From Burkholderiaceae bacterium (GTDB lineage: Bacteria; Pseudomonadota; Gammaproteobacteria; Burkholderiales; Burkholderiaceae_C): 64,000 nucleotides of DNA. The stretch is from assembly GCA_024235855.1 (NCBI GenBank), contig JACKLN010000014.1:1-64000 (forward strand), read 5' to 3'. The translations under genes were made by a program, and so were the position numbers. Below the pieces are notes generated by a model. The model saw only the letters and a program-made list of their open reading frames with translations. It was not told the DNA's origin and did no database searches. Shown in pieces: positions 9,134 through 18,619 of the stretch (the stretch's first letter is position 1; every line of letters begins with the position of its first letter).

Positions 9134-9139
9134 ATATTA
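9134..9139 (-). promoter_or_regulatory. candidate -10 element of rpoH
   Basis: On the minus strand TAATAT lies 38 nt before the rpoH ATG and overlaps the promoter-proximal CIRCE half-site, so a bound repressor would block it. No convincing -35 is visible 17 nt upstream, so the exact promoter is uncertain. Confidence 0.4.
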
Positions 9140-9163
9140 GCACTCATGAGTGGAGAGTGCTGA
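9137..9163. promoter_or_regulatory. CIRCE operator (HrcA site) upstream of rpoH
   Basis: TTAGCACTC (9137-9145), nine-base spacer, GAGTGCTGA (9155-9163). The CIRCE consensus is TTAGCACTC-N9-GAGTGCTAA, so 17 of 18 arm bases match with exactly the right spacing. It lies 41-67 nt upstream of the rpoH start codon and 24 nt beyond the end of the kinase gene. HrcA is the heat-shock repressor that binds this element, normally before groESL and dnaKJ. Here it would make sigma-32 synthesis itself HrcA-dependent. Confidence 0.88.
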
Positions 9164-9186
9164 TGATCACCATGAAATGTGTGCGA

Positions 9187-12100
9187 TCACTCACTCCAGA
9201 CCGTGTCGCCCTGTTCGAGCAGGGCGTCGACATGCTGGAGCAGCTCGCCCAGGTTGAGCGGCTTGGGCAGGTAGGCCTCGGCACCGGCGTCGAGCGCGCG
9301 TGCGACGCGCTCCGGCGTGGCATCGGCCGACAGCACGATGACCGGGATGCCGGCCGTGCCGTCGTCGGCCTTCAGGTGGGTCAGCAGGTCCAGCCCGTCG
9401 ATGTCGGGCAGGTGCATGTCCAGCAGCAGCAGGTCAGGGCGCTCGATGCGCACCGCGGCCAGCGCGTCCAGGCCCATGGTCGAGACCGACAGGGCGATCT
9501 GCGGCCGCTGCGCCAGCATGCCGCGCATCAGCACCACGTTGGTCTCGTTGTCCTCGACGTAGTGCACGCGGCGCTGCCGGTACCGGCCGTCGCTGGCCGG
9601 CGACGCCTGGCGGGGCGTCTCGTCCGGGCCGGTGGCGGCGCGCGGCAGGCGGAGCTCGAACACCGATCCGCGGCCCACCTGGCCGCTGGCGGTCAGGCTG
9701 CCGCCCATGCATTCGGCCAGCCGGCGGCTGATCACCAGCCCGATGCCCGTGCCTTCGACGCCCGATGATTCCCGGCCCAGCCGGTCGAAGGGGTGGAACA
9801 GGCGCTCGAGCTGTTCCGCCGACAGGCCGATGCCGGTGTCGCTGACGCGGAACACCACCTGCTCGGGCGAGGTGCCCGGGTCGACTTCCACCTGCACGGC
9901 GATCCGGCCGCCGTCGACGTTGTACTTGACGGCGTTGGACAGCAGATTGGTCAGGATCTGCTTGACCCGCGTTTCGTCGCCCAGCACCGGTGGCACGTCT
10001 GGGGCGATGGCGGCCGGCGCCACCTGCAGCCCGCGACGGTCGGCCGACGCGGCGATCATCGACAGCGTGGCCTCCAGCAGCGCCCGCGGGTCGAGGGCCA
10101 CCGGGGTCAGGCGCAGGGCACCGGACTCGATCATCGACAGGTCCAGCGTGTCGTTGATCATGTTCAGCAGGTGCCAGCCGGCATCCTGCACTTGGTCGAT
10201 CCAGCGGCGCTGGTGGGCCGCCAGCGGCGCGCTGCTGTCGCGCGAGAGCAGTTGCGAGAAGCCCAGCATCGCATTCAGCGGCGTCCGCAGTTCATGGCTC
10301 ATGCGGCCGACGAACTCGCTCTTGGCCTGGCTGGAGGCCTCGGCAGCGCGCCGGGCGCGCTCGCTGGCCTCCAGTTGCAGGTGCTCGCCGATGTCCTCGA
10401 CGACGCCGACCAGCCGCTGCAACTGGCCGTCGGGGCCGCGCAGTGGCGACAGATCCAGCCGCACCGTGCGTTCGCTGCCGTCGGCGGCCACCAGCCGGAC
10501 CTGCATGCGGGCTGGCGGTTGCTCGCCCGTGCGTACCTGGTGCAGGCAGGCCTCCACCTCGGCCCGATCCTCGGCATGGACCCAGTCGGGCAGGGTCGGT
10601 GGGGGCTCGGGCAAGGCCACCCGGCCCAGCATCGCCAGCAGGCCGGGATTGGCCTCGCGCAGGCGACCGTTGGCGTCGGCATAGATGACGCCGATGGGCA
10701 CGTGGTCGACGATGTTGCGCAGCCGGGCCTGGCTTTCCTGCAGCGCCAGGCTCGCCGCGCGAAGGTCTGCCGTGCGTTCAGTGACTGCCAGTTCGATGCG
10801 CCGCTGCCGACCCGACACGGTCAGCAGCAGCGCCCCGAGCAGGCCGGCGGCGATGAGACCGGTGGTCGCGAACAGGGTGGTGCCGGCCTCGCTGACCCCA
10901 GGCAGCTGCGAAGGCTCTGCCGACACCTGCCACTGCAAGACCCTCGGACCGATGACCAGGTTGCGCAGGTAGCGCAGTGTCGCCCGCGGCTGCGCCTCAC
11001 AACCCGGGGCCCCGGCCAGGCGCGCACGCTCTGCGCCAGGGTCGAGATCGACCAGGCACCACGCCAGATGCATCGGCACCTGCCGCCGCATGTCGGCGAC
11101 GAGCGTTTCCAGCCGCAGCGTGACGAACACGACCCCGGTGAAGGCGGCGCGGCGTTCGGCATCGGTCCGCGGGTCGCCCTGGTACAGCGCCCGGTAGATC
11201 ACGATGCCGGTTTCGTCGCCCGTGGCCTGTGTCAGCCGGAAACCGGCCGTGGCCGCTGGTTGGCCCGTGGCGGCCGCACGCTGGATGGCTGCGCGAGCGG
11301 CCCGGATGGTCATCGCATCCACCCCCAGCGCGGGGCGGTTCGTCGCCAGCGGCTCGATCAACCGGATCGCCACCACGCCGTACGGGGAGGGCGGCAAGGT
11401 CTGGGCGTCCTCGCGCGCAAAGACCCGGTAGTCGGTCACCGGTCCTTCGGCACGTGCGCGCGCCTCGAAATCGGCCACATCGGCTGGATCGACACGGGCG
11501 CTGTAGCCGATGGCGGCGATGAAAGGCTGGTCGCGCAGCCAGGGTGCCGTGGCCCGCTGCATCTCGACGGGATCGATGTGCTGCTGGCTGTCGAACAGGC
11601 CGTGCATGGCCTGCAGGGCATCCAGCGGGCGCCGCAGCTGCGCGTCGAGCGCATCGGCCAGGCTCCAGGCGTCGCGTTCGAAGGCCGTGCGCACGCGTTC
11701 ACCGTGGGCGTGGGCGGCCCAGCCGATGGCCCCGGCCAGCATGGCCGTGGTCAGCAGCATCGGCACCACGAGCGTCAGGCGCCTTGGCGCCCATTCTTCC
11801 CGCGGCCGCCCCACCAGCGCCAGCACCACGGGTGCGGCCAGCAACACGCCCAGCACGTCACCGAGCCACCACGTCCACCACGACACCCAGACACCCTGCA
11901 GCGGCATCTGACCGGCGGCGACCAGGGCCGCATGTGCCACGCTGGCACTCACGAGGCAGGCGACCGGGCCGCCCAGCAGGTAGAAGCGGACCACGTCGGC
12001 AAACTCGGCCAGCACCAGCGGCTGCGACACCCAGCGCCGCACGAGCGCGCGGCCGAAGGCCGCCTGGGCGGCGGCACCGGCGCCGATGGCCACACCGGCG

Positions 12101-12354
12101 GCGAGCTCGGTCGCGCCAGGCTGCCCGTGCCAGACCATCAGCCCGACGTTGACAGCTGCCGCACCCAGTGCGGCGCCCAGCAACGCGGGCCAACCGTAGA
12201 CCAGCGCCACGGCCAGAGCGATGCCGGCGGAGGGGTAGACCGCCACCGCGTGCCCCGGGTGCACGGCCAGCTGCACCGCTGCTGCACCGACGATGCCGTA
12301 GACCAGCGCGGTCAGCAGGACCACGGTGAGGGGAGCGGCCGGGCGTCTCACCAA
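9187..12354 (-). CDS. MASE1-CHASE-PAS hybrid histidine kinase with receiver domain
   Basis: A 1055-aa inner-membrane sensor. The order is: a MASE1-like multi-helix module (about 10-215), a periplasmic CHASE-like domain (about 225-425), a membrane segment (about 493-512), a PAS domain (about 543-655), HisKA with phospho-acceptor H687 (GRMSHELRTPLN), HATPase with N807 and the DTGIGL and GTGIGL boxes, and a C-terminal receiver with D979 (LLLLDMHLPDIDG). There is no DNA-binding or enzymatic output and no separate response regulator next to it, so the signal probably goes to an unlinked phosphotransfer protein. The annotated start is TTG 12354; GTG 12351 is equally possible. A TAGGCT hexamer lies 6 nt before the GTG. 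The ligand is unknown. Confidence 0.9.
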   Translation of the reverse strand: MVRRPAAPLTVVLLTALVYGIVGAAAVQLAVHPGHAVAVYPSAGIALAVALVYGWPALLGAALGAAAVNVGLMVWHGQPGATELAAGVAIGAGAAAQAAFGRALVRRWVSQPLVLAEFADVVRFYLLGGPVACLVSASVAHAALVAAGQMPLQGVWVSWWTWWLGDVLGVLLAAPVVLALVGRPREEWAPRRLTLVVPMLLTTAMLAGAIGWAAHAHGERVRTAFERDAWSLADALDAQLRRPLDALQAMHGLFDSQQHIDPVEMQRATAPWLRDQPFIAAIGYSARVDPADVADFEARARAEGPVTDYRVFAREDAQTLPPSPYGVVAIRLIEPLATNRPALGVDAMTIRAARAAIQRAAATGQPAATAGFRLTQATGDETGIVIYRALYQGDPRTDAERRAAFTGVVFVTLRLETLVADMRRQVPMHLAWCLVDLDPGAERARLAGAPGCEAQPRATLRYLRNLVIGPRVLQWQVSAEPSQLPGVSEAGTTLFATTGLIAAGLLGALLLTVSGRQRRIELAVTERTADLRAASLALQESQARLRNIVDHVPIGVIYADANGRLREANPGLLAMLGRVALPEPPPTLPDWVHAEDRAEVEACLHQVRTGEQPPARMQVRLVAADGSERTVRLDLSPLRGPDGQLQRLVGVVEDIGEHLQLEASERARRAAEASSQAKSEFVGRMSHELRTPLNAMLGFSQLLSRDSSAPLAAHQRRWIDQVQDAGWHLLNMINDTLDLSMIESGALRLTPVALDPRALLEATLSMIAASADRRGLQVAPAAIAPDVPPVLGDETRVKQILTNLLSNAVKYNVDGGRIAVQVEVDPGTSPEQVVFRVSDTGIGLSAEQLERLFHPFDRLGRESSGVEGTGIGLVISRRLAECMGGSLTASGQVGRGSVFELRLPRAATGPDETPRQASPASDGRYRQRRVHYVEDNETNVVLMRGMLAQRPQIALSVSTMGLDALAAVRIERPDLLLLDMHLPDIDGLDLLTHLKADDGTAGIPVIVLSADATPERVARALDAGAEAYLPKPLNLGELLQHVDALLEQGDTVWSE

Positions 12355-12393
12355 GTCAGCCTAGCACGGGCCGCCTAGCGGCGACAGCCCTTG

Positions 12394-13266
12394 TCATGCG
12401 ACCTCGTGACCGGCGCCGGCCTGCCAGAGTTCCGTCCAGGCCTCGGCGTCCAGCCGCAGGCCCAGTGCTGCCAGCGCCTGTTGCAGCCCCGCCTCGCGCA
12501 TGGTGCCTACCACCGGGTGCGGGCGCGTGGGGTGGCGCAGCAGCCAGGCGTAGGCCACGGTGGCCGGCGCCACGCCCAGCTGCGCGCCGAGGGTGCCCAG
12601 CACCCAGCGCACACGCTGCGCGGCGGGCGACTCGTCGCCTGCCAGCAGCCGCCCGCCGGCCAGCGGCGACCACACCATCGGGCGGCGACCGCGGCGCTGC
12701 AGGGCATCCAGCGTGCCGTCGTGCAGCGGCTCGCGCCTCAGCGGATGCAGCTCGATCTGGTTCGTGGCCAGCGGGGTGGCCGCGTCCAGCAGTTCGAAAG
12801 CCTGCGGCCCGAAGTTGCTGACCCCGAAGGCCAGGATCTTGCCCTCGCGCTGCAGCGCGGCCACGGCGTCGGCCACCTCGGCCGCGTCGAGCAGCGGGTC
12901 GGGCCGGTGCAGGAGCAGCAGGTCCAGCCGGTCGGTGCGCAAGGCCCGCAGCGAATGCTCGACGCTGGCACGGATGTGCGCTGCACTGCTGTCGTAGTGC
13001 TTGATGCGCGCGGCGCCCCGCGCGTGGCCTGGCAGGCGGATGCCACACTTGCTGACCAGTTGCAGCCGTTCGCGCAGCGCCGGCCGCAAGGCCAGCGCCT
13101 CGCCGAACAGCGCCTCGACGGTGTAGCCGCCGTAGATGTCCGCGTGGTCGAAGCTGGTGACGCCCAGGTCGGCCCAGCGTTCGATCCACCGCAGCCGCTC
13201 GGCCGCCGACCACCCCTGCTCGTGCAGCCGCCAGGTGCCAGCGACGAGCGGGCTCAGGTTCGGCAC
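12394..13266 (-). CDS. aldo/keto reductase family oxidoreductase
   Basis: NADPH-dependent reductase-like protein of 290 aa. The AKR (beta/alpha)8 signature is visible: SFDHADIYGGYTVE with Asp and Tyr of the catalytic tetrad, KCGIR for the active-site Lys, and DLLLLHRPDPLLD with the tetrad His. The C-terminal part contains VGTMREAGLQQAL, resembling the cofactor-binding Gly-x-x-x/Arg region. It resembles the YdhF-like oxidoreductases. It lies 39 nt upstream of the kinase gene on the same strand and 4 nt after ychF, so it may be co-transcribed with ychF. Substrate unknown. Confidence 0.9.
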   Translation of the reverse strand: MPNLSPLVAGTWRLHEQGWSAAERLRWIERWADLGVTSFDHADIYGGYTVEALFGEALALRPALRERLQLVSKCGIRLPGHARGAARIKHYDSSAAHIRASVEHSLRALRTDRLDLLLLHRPDPLLDAAEVADAVAALQREGKILAFGVSNFGPQAFELLDAATPLATNQIELHPLRREPLHDGTLDALQRRGRRPMVWSPLAGGRLLAGDESPAAQRVRWVLGTLGAQLGVAPATVAYAWLLRHPTRPHPVVGTMREAGLQQALAALGLRLDAEAWTELWQAGAGHEVA

Positions 13267-13270
13267 GGGC

Positions 13271-14365
<1,095 letters not shown>

Positions 14366-14429
14366 CGGGGGCTTTCGCAGGGTTCGGGGGAACCCGCGAT
14401 TTTAGGTGGCCCGGCGCAGGGCGCCGCCG

Positions 14430-15227
14430 CTACCTTTCGATGCGCGCCCAGGCCGAATGGTTGTGGATGGATTCGAAGTTCTCCACGTCCACCACGTAGC
14501 GCCCGATGCGGGCGTCCTGGTTCAGCGCCAGCGCCACGTCGCGCACCAGGTCCTCGACGAACTTGGGGTTCTCGTAGGCGCGCTCGGTGACCCACTTCTC
14601 GTCGGCGCGCTTGAGCATCGGCCAGATCTCGCAGCTGGCGGCATCCTCGGCGAAGCGCACGAGTTCGTGCCATTCCATCGGCTGCAGCAGCTCCACGCGC
14701 ACCGTGACCAGCGAGCGCTGGTTGTGGGCGCCGTAGTCGGAGATCTCCTTGCTGCAGGGGCACAGGCTCTTCACCGGCACCGCCACCTCGGCCCAGACGG
14801 TGGTGACGCCGGCGCGGGTCTCGCTGATCCAGCGGCCCTGGTAGTCCAGCAGGCTGCTCAGCCCGGACACCGGCGCGCGCTTGCGCAGAAAGAACTCGAA
14901 CGCGGCCTCGATGCGGCCCTCGCTGGCGTGCAGCCGGTCCAGCATCTCGGCGTGACGACGGCGCAGGCTGGCGGCGTCCAGCGCCTCGCCGGATTCGGCC
15001 AGTGCGTCCAGCCAGGCCACGAAGCGCGACATGTGCGTGCCCTTCTGCTCGGCGGGCAGGGCCACGTCCATCGCCCAGCGGGCCGAGGTGCTCTGCACGG
15101 CGCCGGCCACGCGAAGCTGCAGCGGGTAGCGCACGTCCTTCACGCCCACGCGCTGGATCGGCAGGTGCCGTTCGTCGCGCGCGCTCTGCGTGTCGGGGAT
15201 CTGAAGGGCGTCGGTCAGGTTGTTCAT
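14430..15227 (-). CDS. folE2: GTP cyclohydrolase FolE2 (type IB)
   Basis: Metal-dependent enzyme of 265 aa converting GTP to 7,8-dihydroneopterin triphosphate for folate (and possibly queuosine) synthesis. It belongs to the FolE2/MptA family, which replaces zinc-dependent FolE and can use other metals. The family signature KSLCPCSKEIS (C156/C158) and His168 (GAHNQRS) are present, as is SIHNHSA at the C-terminus with another likely ligand His. The start MNNLTDALQ at 15227 was preferred over an upstream extension of the frame that has no family features. It follows dxs on the same strand with a 73-nt gap. Confidence 0.95.
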   Translation of the reverse strand: MNNLTDALQIPDTQSARDERHLPIQRVGVKDVRYPLQLRVAGAVQSTSARWAMDVALPAEQKGTHMSRFVAWLDALAESGEALDAASLRRRHAEMLDRLHASEGRIEAAFEFFLRKRAPVSGLSSLLDYQGRWISETRAGVTTVWAEVAVPVKSLCPCSKEISDYGAHNQRSLVTVRVELLQPMEWHELVRFAEDAASCEIWPMLKRADEKWVTERAYENPKFVEDLVRDVALALNQDARIGRYVVDVENFESIHNHSAWARIER

Positions 15228-15300
15228 GGTCAGGACGCCATGGTCGCACCGAATGCACAACCCCGGCGTCGCCACGGCGTCATCACGCCGTTCGAAAAAT

Positions 15301-17202
15301 TCAATGGTTGGCGGCCGGCCGCACCAGCGCCGGCCGGCTGCCGAACCGCTCGCGGATGCCGTGCTCAATGCCGGCCGCGTCCAGACCGTACATCGCCAGC
15401 AGCTTGGCCGGGTCGCCGTGGTCGGTGAAGAGGTCGGGCAGGCCCAGTTGCAGCAGCGGCACCGTCACGCCCGCGGCGGCCAGGCATTCGGCCACGGCGC
15501 TGCCGGCACCACCCATCACGCAGCCTTCCTCCACCGTCACCAAAGCCTCGTGGCTGCGCGCCAGTTCCAGCACCAGTTCGGCATCCAGCGGCTTGACGAA
15601 GCGCATGTCGGCCACCGTGGCGTCCAGCGTCTCGGCCGCCTTGAGCGCCGGGTGCAGCAGGGTGCCGAAGGCCAGCACCGCGATGCGGCTGCCCTTGCGG
15701 CGCACCAGGCCCTTGCCCCAGGGCCACTCGGCAAAGCCGGTGCCGGGCTCGACGCCGACGCCGGCGCCGCGCGGGTAGCGCACCGTCACCGGGTGGCTCT
15801 GGCGGAACGCGGTGGTCAGCGCCTGGCGGCACTCGGCCTCGTCGGACGGTACCAGCACGCTCATGTTCGGGATGCAGCGCGTGTAGGCGATGTCGTAGGC
15901 ACCGGCGTGCGTGGGGCCGTCGGCACCGACGATGCCGGCGCGGTCGAGCGCGAACACCACCGGCAGGTTCTGCAGCGCCACGTCGTGGATCAGTTGGTCG
16001 TAGCCGCGCTGCAGGAAGGTGGAGTAGATGGCCACCACCGGCTTCAGGCCTTCGCAGGCCAGGCCGGCGGCGAAGGTGACGGCGTGCTGCTCGGCGATGC
16101 CCACGTCGTGGTAGCGGCGCGGGAAGCGCTTGTGGAACTCGACCATGCCCGAGCCCTCGCGCATGGCCGGCGTGATGCCGACCAGGCGCTCGTCGGCCTC
16201 GGCCATGTCGCACAGCCAACTGCCGAACACCTGCGTGAAGGTGGGCTTGGCCGGCTTGACCGCCTTCGGGAAGCCCTCGGCCGGGTTGAACTTGCCGCTG
16301 GCGGCGTGGTACTTGACCGGGTCGGCCTCGGCCAGCCTGTAGCCGTAGCCCTTCTTCGTGACCACGTGCAGGAACTGCGGCCCCTTCTTGGCGCGCAGGT
16401 TCTCCAGCGTCGGGATCAGCGAGTCGAGGTCGTGGCCGTCGATGGGGCCGACATAGTTGAAGCCGAACTCCTCGAAGATCGTGCCCGGCACGACCATGCC
16501 CTTGGCGTGCTCCTCGAAGCGGCGCGCCAGCTCGAACAGCGGCGGCGCGTTCTTCAGCACCGCCTTGGCGCCTTCGCGCGCGGCGGCGTAGAACTGGCCG
16601 CTCATCAGCCGGGCCAGGTACTTGTTCAGCGCGCCCACCGGCGGGCTGATCGACATGTCGTTGTCGTTCAGGATCACCAGCAGGTCGGCGTTGACGCCGG
16701 CGTGGCTGACGCCAGCGTTGTTCAGCGCCTCGAAGGCCATGCCGGCGCTCATGGCGCCGTCGCCGATGATGGCCACGGCCTTGCGGTCCTCGCCCTTGAG
16801 CTGCGCCGCCAGCGCCATGCCCAGCGCGGCGCTGATGCTGGTGGAGCTGTGCGCGGTGCCGAAGGCGTCGTACTCGCTCTCGTCCCGCTTGGGAAAGCCG
16901 GCCACGCCGCCGAGCTGGCGCAGCGTGTGCATGCGCTCGCGGCGGCCGGTCAGGATCTTGTGCGGGTAGGTCTGGTGGCCCACGTCCCAGACCAGGCGGT
17001 CCCAGGGCGTGTTGAACACGTAGTGCAGGGCCACGGTGAGCTCCACCGTGCCCAGGTTGCTGCCCAGGTGGCCGCCGGTCTGCGACACCGTCTGCAGCAC
17101 GAACTCGCGCAACTGCGTGGCCACGGCCGACAGGTCACCGCGGCCCATGCGGCGCAGGTCGGCCGGGGTGTGGATGCGTTCGAGCAGGGGGAAGACAGCC
17201 AT
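15301..17202 (-). CDS. dxs: 1-deoxy-D-xylulose-5-phosphate synthase
   Basis: Thiamine-diphosphate enzyme (633 aa) that condenses pyruvate with glyceraldehyde-3-phosphate, the first step of the MEP isoprenoid pathway. Visible features: the HVGHQ/YPHKILTGR region near residues 80-95, the ThDP-binding GDGAMSAGMAFEALN box with the downstream Asn (NDNDMSIS), the pyrimidine-binding domain with GIAEQHAVTFAAG, and the transketolase C-terminal domain. Full length. It begins 1 nt after the ispA stop, giving the operon xseB-ispA-dxs and then folE2. Confidence 0.98.
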   Translation of the reverse strand: MAVFPLLERIHTPADLRRMGRGDLSAVATQLREFVLQTVSQTGGHLGSNLGTVELTVALHYVFNTPWDRLVWDVGHQTYPHKILTGRRERMHTLRQLGGVAGFPKRDESEYDAFGTAHSSTSISAALGMALAAQLKGEDRKAVAIIGDGAMSAGMAFEALNNAGVSHAGVNADLLVILNDNDMSISPPVGALNKYLARLMSGQFYAAAREGAKAVLKNAPPLFELARRFEEHAKGMVVPGTIFEEFGFNYVGPIDGHDLDSLIPTLENLRAKKGPQFLHVVTKKGYGYRLAEADPVKYHAASGKFNPAEGFPKAVKPAKPTFTQVFGSWLCDMAEADERLVGITPAMREGSGMVEFHKRFPRRYHDVGIAEQHAVTFAAGLACEGLKPVVAIYSTFLQRGYDQLIHDVALQNLPVVFALDRAGIVGADGPTHAGAYDIAYTRCIPNMSVLVPSDEAECRQALTTAFRQSHPVTVRYPRGAGVGVEPGTGFAEWPWGKGLVRRKGSRIAVLAFGTLLHPALKAAETLDATVADMRFVKPLDAELVLELARSHEALVTVEEGCVMGGAGSAVAECLAAAGVTVPLLQLGLPDLFTDHGDPAKLLAMYGLDAAGIEHGIRERFGSRPALVRPAANH

Positions 17203-17203
17203 T

Positions 17204-18094
17204 TCAACTTTCCCGGTCGACGACCTTGTCGGCCAGCATCGCCAGCTTGTGGGCCGCGGTCAAGCCGCTGGCGGCCAGTGCCGCCTGGGCCTGGGCGTGC
17301 AGCTCAGCGGCGCGTTCGCGGGCGCGGTCGAGGCCGAGCACGCTGACATAGGTGGGCTTGTTGGCGTCCAGATCCTTGCCCGCGGTCTTGCCCAGGGTCT
17401 CGGACGCCTGGGTCACGTCGAGGATGTCGTCCACCACCTGGAACGCCAGGCCGATGGCCGCGCCGTAGTCGGACAGGGCCTGCCAGGCGCGTGCATCGGT
17501 GTGGCCGCAGGCCGCGCCCATGAGCACGCTGGCCTGCAGCAGGGCGCCGGTCTTGCGCCGGTGCATGTCCTGCAGCCGCTGTTCGTCTAACGCCTGGCCG
17601 GTGGCGGCGAGGTCGATGGCCTGGCCACCGGCCATGCCGGAATGACCGGCCGACCGCGCCAGCAGGCCGACCAGCCGGGCCTGCAGCGCCAACGGGACGA
17701 TGCGCTCGTCGGGCGTCAGCACCTCGAAGGCCAGGGCCTGCATGGCATCGCCGGCCAGCATGGCCTGGGCCTCGCCGAACTGCACGTGCACCGTGGGCTT
17801 TCCCCGGCGCAGGACGTCGTTGTCCATGCAGGGCATGTCGTCGTGCACCAGCGAATAGGCGTGGATCAGCTCCACCGCCACCGCCGCGCGCATGGCCGCC
17901 TCGCGGTGGCCACGGGTGGCGTCGCAGGCCGCCAGCACCAGCAGCGGGCGCAGGCGCTTGCCGCCGTCCAGCACGCCATAGCGCATCGCCTCGCCCAGGC
18001 CGGCCGGGGCGTCGGCCGGCACCCAGGCCGACAGGGCGCCCTCCACCTCGTCGAGCGCCTGCCGGCACCAGGCGTCGAACGCGGCACCGGTCAT
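17204..18094 (-). CDS. ispA: farnesyl diphosphate synthase (polyprenyl synthetase)
   Basis: A 296-aa trans-prenyltransferase that builds geranyl and farnesyl diphosphate from the products of the MEP pathway. The first Asp-rich motif is HDDMPCMDNDVLRRGKPT and the second is QVVDDILDVT. The GGKRLRPLL box near residue 50 binds IPP. The ATG at 18094 overlaps the xseB stop by 4 nt. The neighbouring dxs gene places early and middle isoprenoid steps in one transcript, feeding ubiquinone, heme A side chains and undecaprenyl carrier. Confidence 0.96.
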   Translation of the reverse strand: MTGAAFDAWCRQALDEVEGALSAWVPADAPAGLGEAMRYGVLDGGKRLRPLLVLAACDATRGHREAAMRAAVAVELIHAYSLVHDDMPCMDNDVLRRGKPTVHVQFGEAQAMLAGDAMQALAFEVLTPDERIVPLALQARLVGLLARSAGHSGMAGGQAIDLAATGQALDEQRLQDMHRRKTGALLQASVLMGAACGHTDARAWQALSDYGAAIGLAFQVVDDILDVTQASETLGKTAGKDLDANKPTYVSVLGLDRARERAAELHAQAQAALAASGLTAAHKLAMLADKVVDRES

Positions 18095-18348
18095 GCGTCG
18101 CCCTCGGCCTGCCAGGGCTTGAGCTGCCCGTCCTCGAGCACCTTGACCTGCTGCTCCACGGCATCGAGCCGGCTGCGGCAGAACTGCAGCAGGTCCGCGC
18201 CGCGCTTGTAGCTGTCCAACAGGCGGTCCAGCGGCAGCTGCCCGGTCTCCATGGCCTGCACCAGACGGTCGAGTTCGGCCAGCGCGTCCTCGTAGGACGC
18301 CGGCGCCGGACTCGGCGGCGATGCAGTGCTGGCGGTGCTCCTGGCCAT
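18091..18348 (-). CDS. xseB: exodeoxyribonuclease VII small subunit
   Basis: An 85-aa helical protein with the XseB signature SYEDALAELDRLVQAMETG and the later LLDSYKRGADLLQFC segment. It partners XseA (not in this window) in a nuclease acting on single-stranded DNA ends. I chose ATG 18348 (MARSTAS); a TTG at 18366 would add six residues. A TAGAAT hexamer on the minus strand (18373-18378) is a possible -10 for the xseB-ispA-dxs transcript. The 4-nt overlap with ispA is the usual arrangement. Confidence 0.93.
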   Translation of the reverse strand: MARSTASTASPPSPAPASYEDALAELDRLVQAMETGQLPLDRLLDSYKRGADLLQFCRSRLDAVEQQVKVLEDGQLKPWQAEGDA

Positions 18349-18372
18349 TTCTCGACGTGAAATCAACCTGCC

Positions 18373-18378
18373 ATTCTA
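18373..18378 (-). promoter_or_regulatory. candidate -10 for xseB-ispA-dxs
   Basis: TAGAAT on the minus strand, 24 nt before the xseB ATG, matching TATAAT at five of six positions. No good -35 is visible at the normal spacing. Confidence 0.35.
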
Positions 18379-18415
18379 GTCGGACACCTGCGGGCGAATG
18401 TGCCCAGGCGTGACC

Positions 18416-18435
18416 TCTGGAGGCAGGTCTCCAGA
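18416..18435. repeat. 7-bp perfect inverted repeat in the xseB / Rieske intergenic region
   Basis: TCTGGAG (18416-18422) and CTCCAGA (18429-18435) around a six-base loop. It lies in the 271-nt divergent region, 67 nt from the xseB start and 184 nt from the oxygenase start. It may be an operator or a small hairpin; no known regulator motif is recognised. The rest of this intergenic region shows a TACAAT hexamer at 18478-18483 and nothing else I can assign. Confidence 0.4.
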
Positions 18436-18619
18436 AGGGCTTGCCCTGCGCGCCCACGGGGTGGACCCCCCCCTGGCTACAATTCGCGCCCCTGCGAAGC
18501 GGTCGGGTCGCCAATGCCGGTCTCTCGCAGGTTCCGTTGTCGGGTCGGGCCGTCCAGGGCTGTTCCTGCGGCCGGGTCCGGCGTCATGACTTCTTGGGCA
18601 TGGAGGATCCGTTCGGATC

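Noticed and set aside
9097..9147. A longer rpoH start at ATG 9147
   Set aside because: That ATG lies within the CIRCE element and the added residues have no sigma-factor similarity.
9793..12378. An 861-codon plus-strand frame across the MASE1/CHASE kinase
   Set aside because: Antisense to a kinase whose domains are all recognisable; low-complexity Arg/Gln/His-rich translation.
14380..14395. Hairpin GGGTTC/GAACCC between folE2 and ychF as a terminator
   Set aside because: On the coding (minus) strand it is followed by no U-run; the T-run is on the other side, where no gene ends.
18478..18483. TACAAT upstream of the Rieske oxygenase as its promoter
   Set aside because: No -35 at usable spacing and it is 137 nt from the start; kept only as a remark in the intergenic entry.
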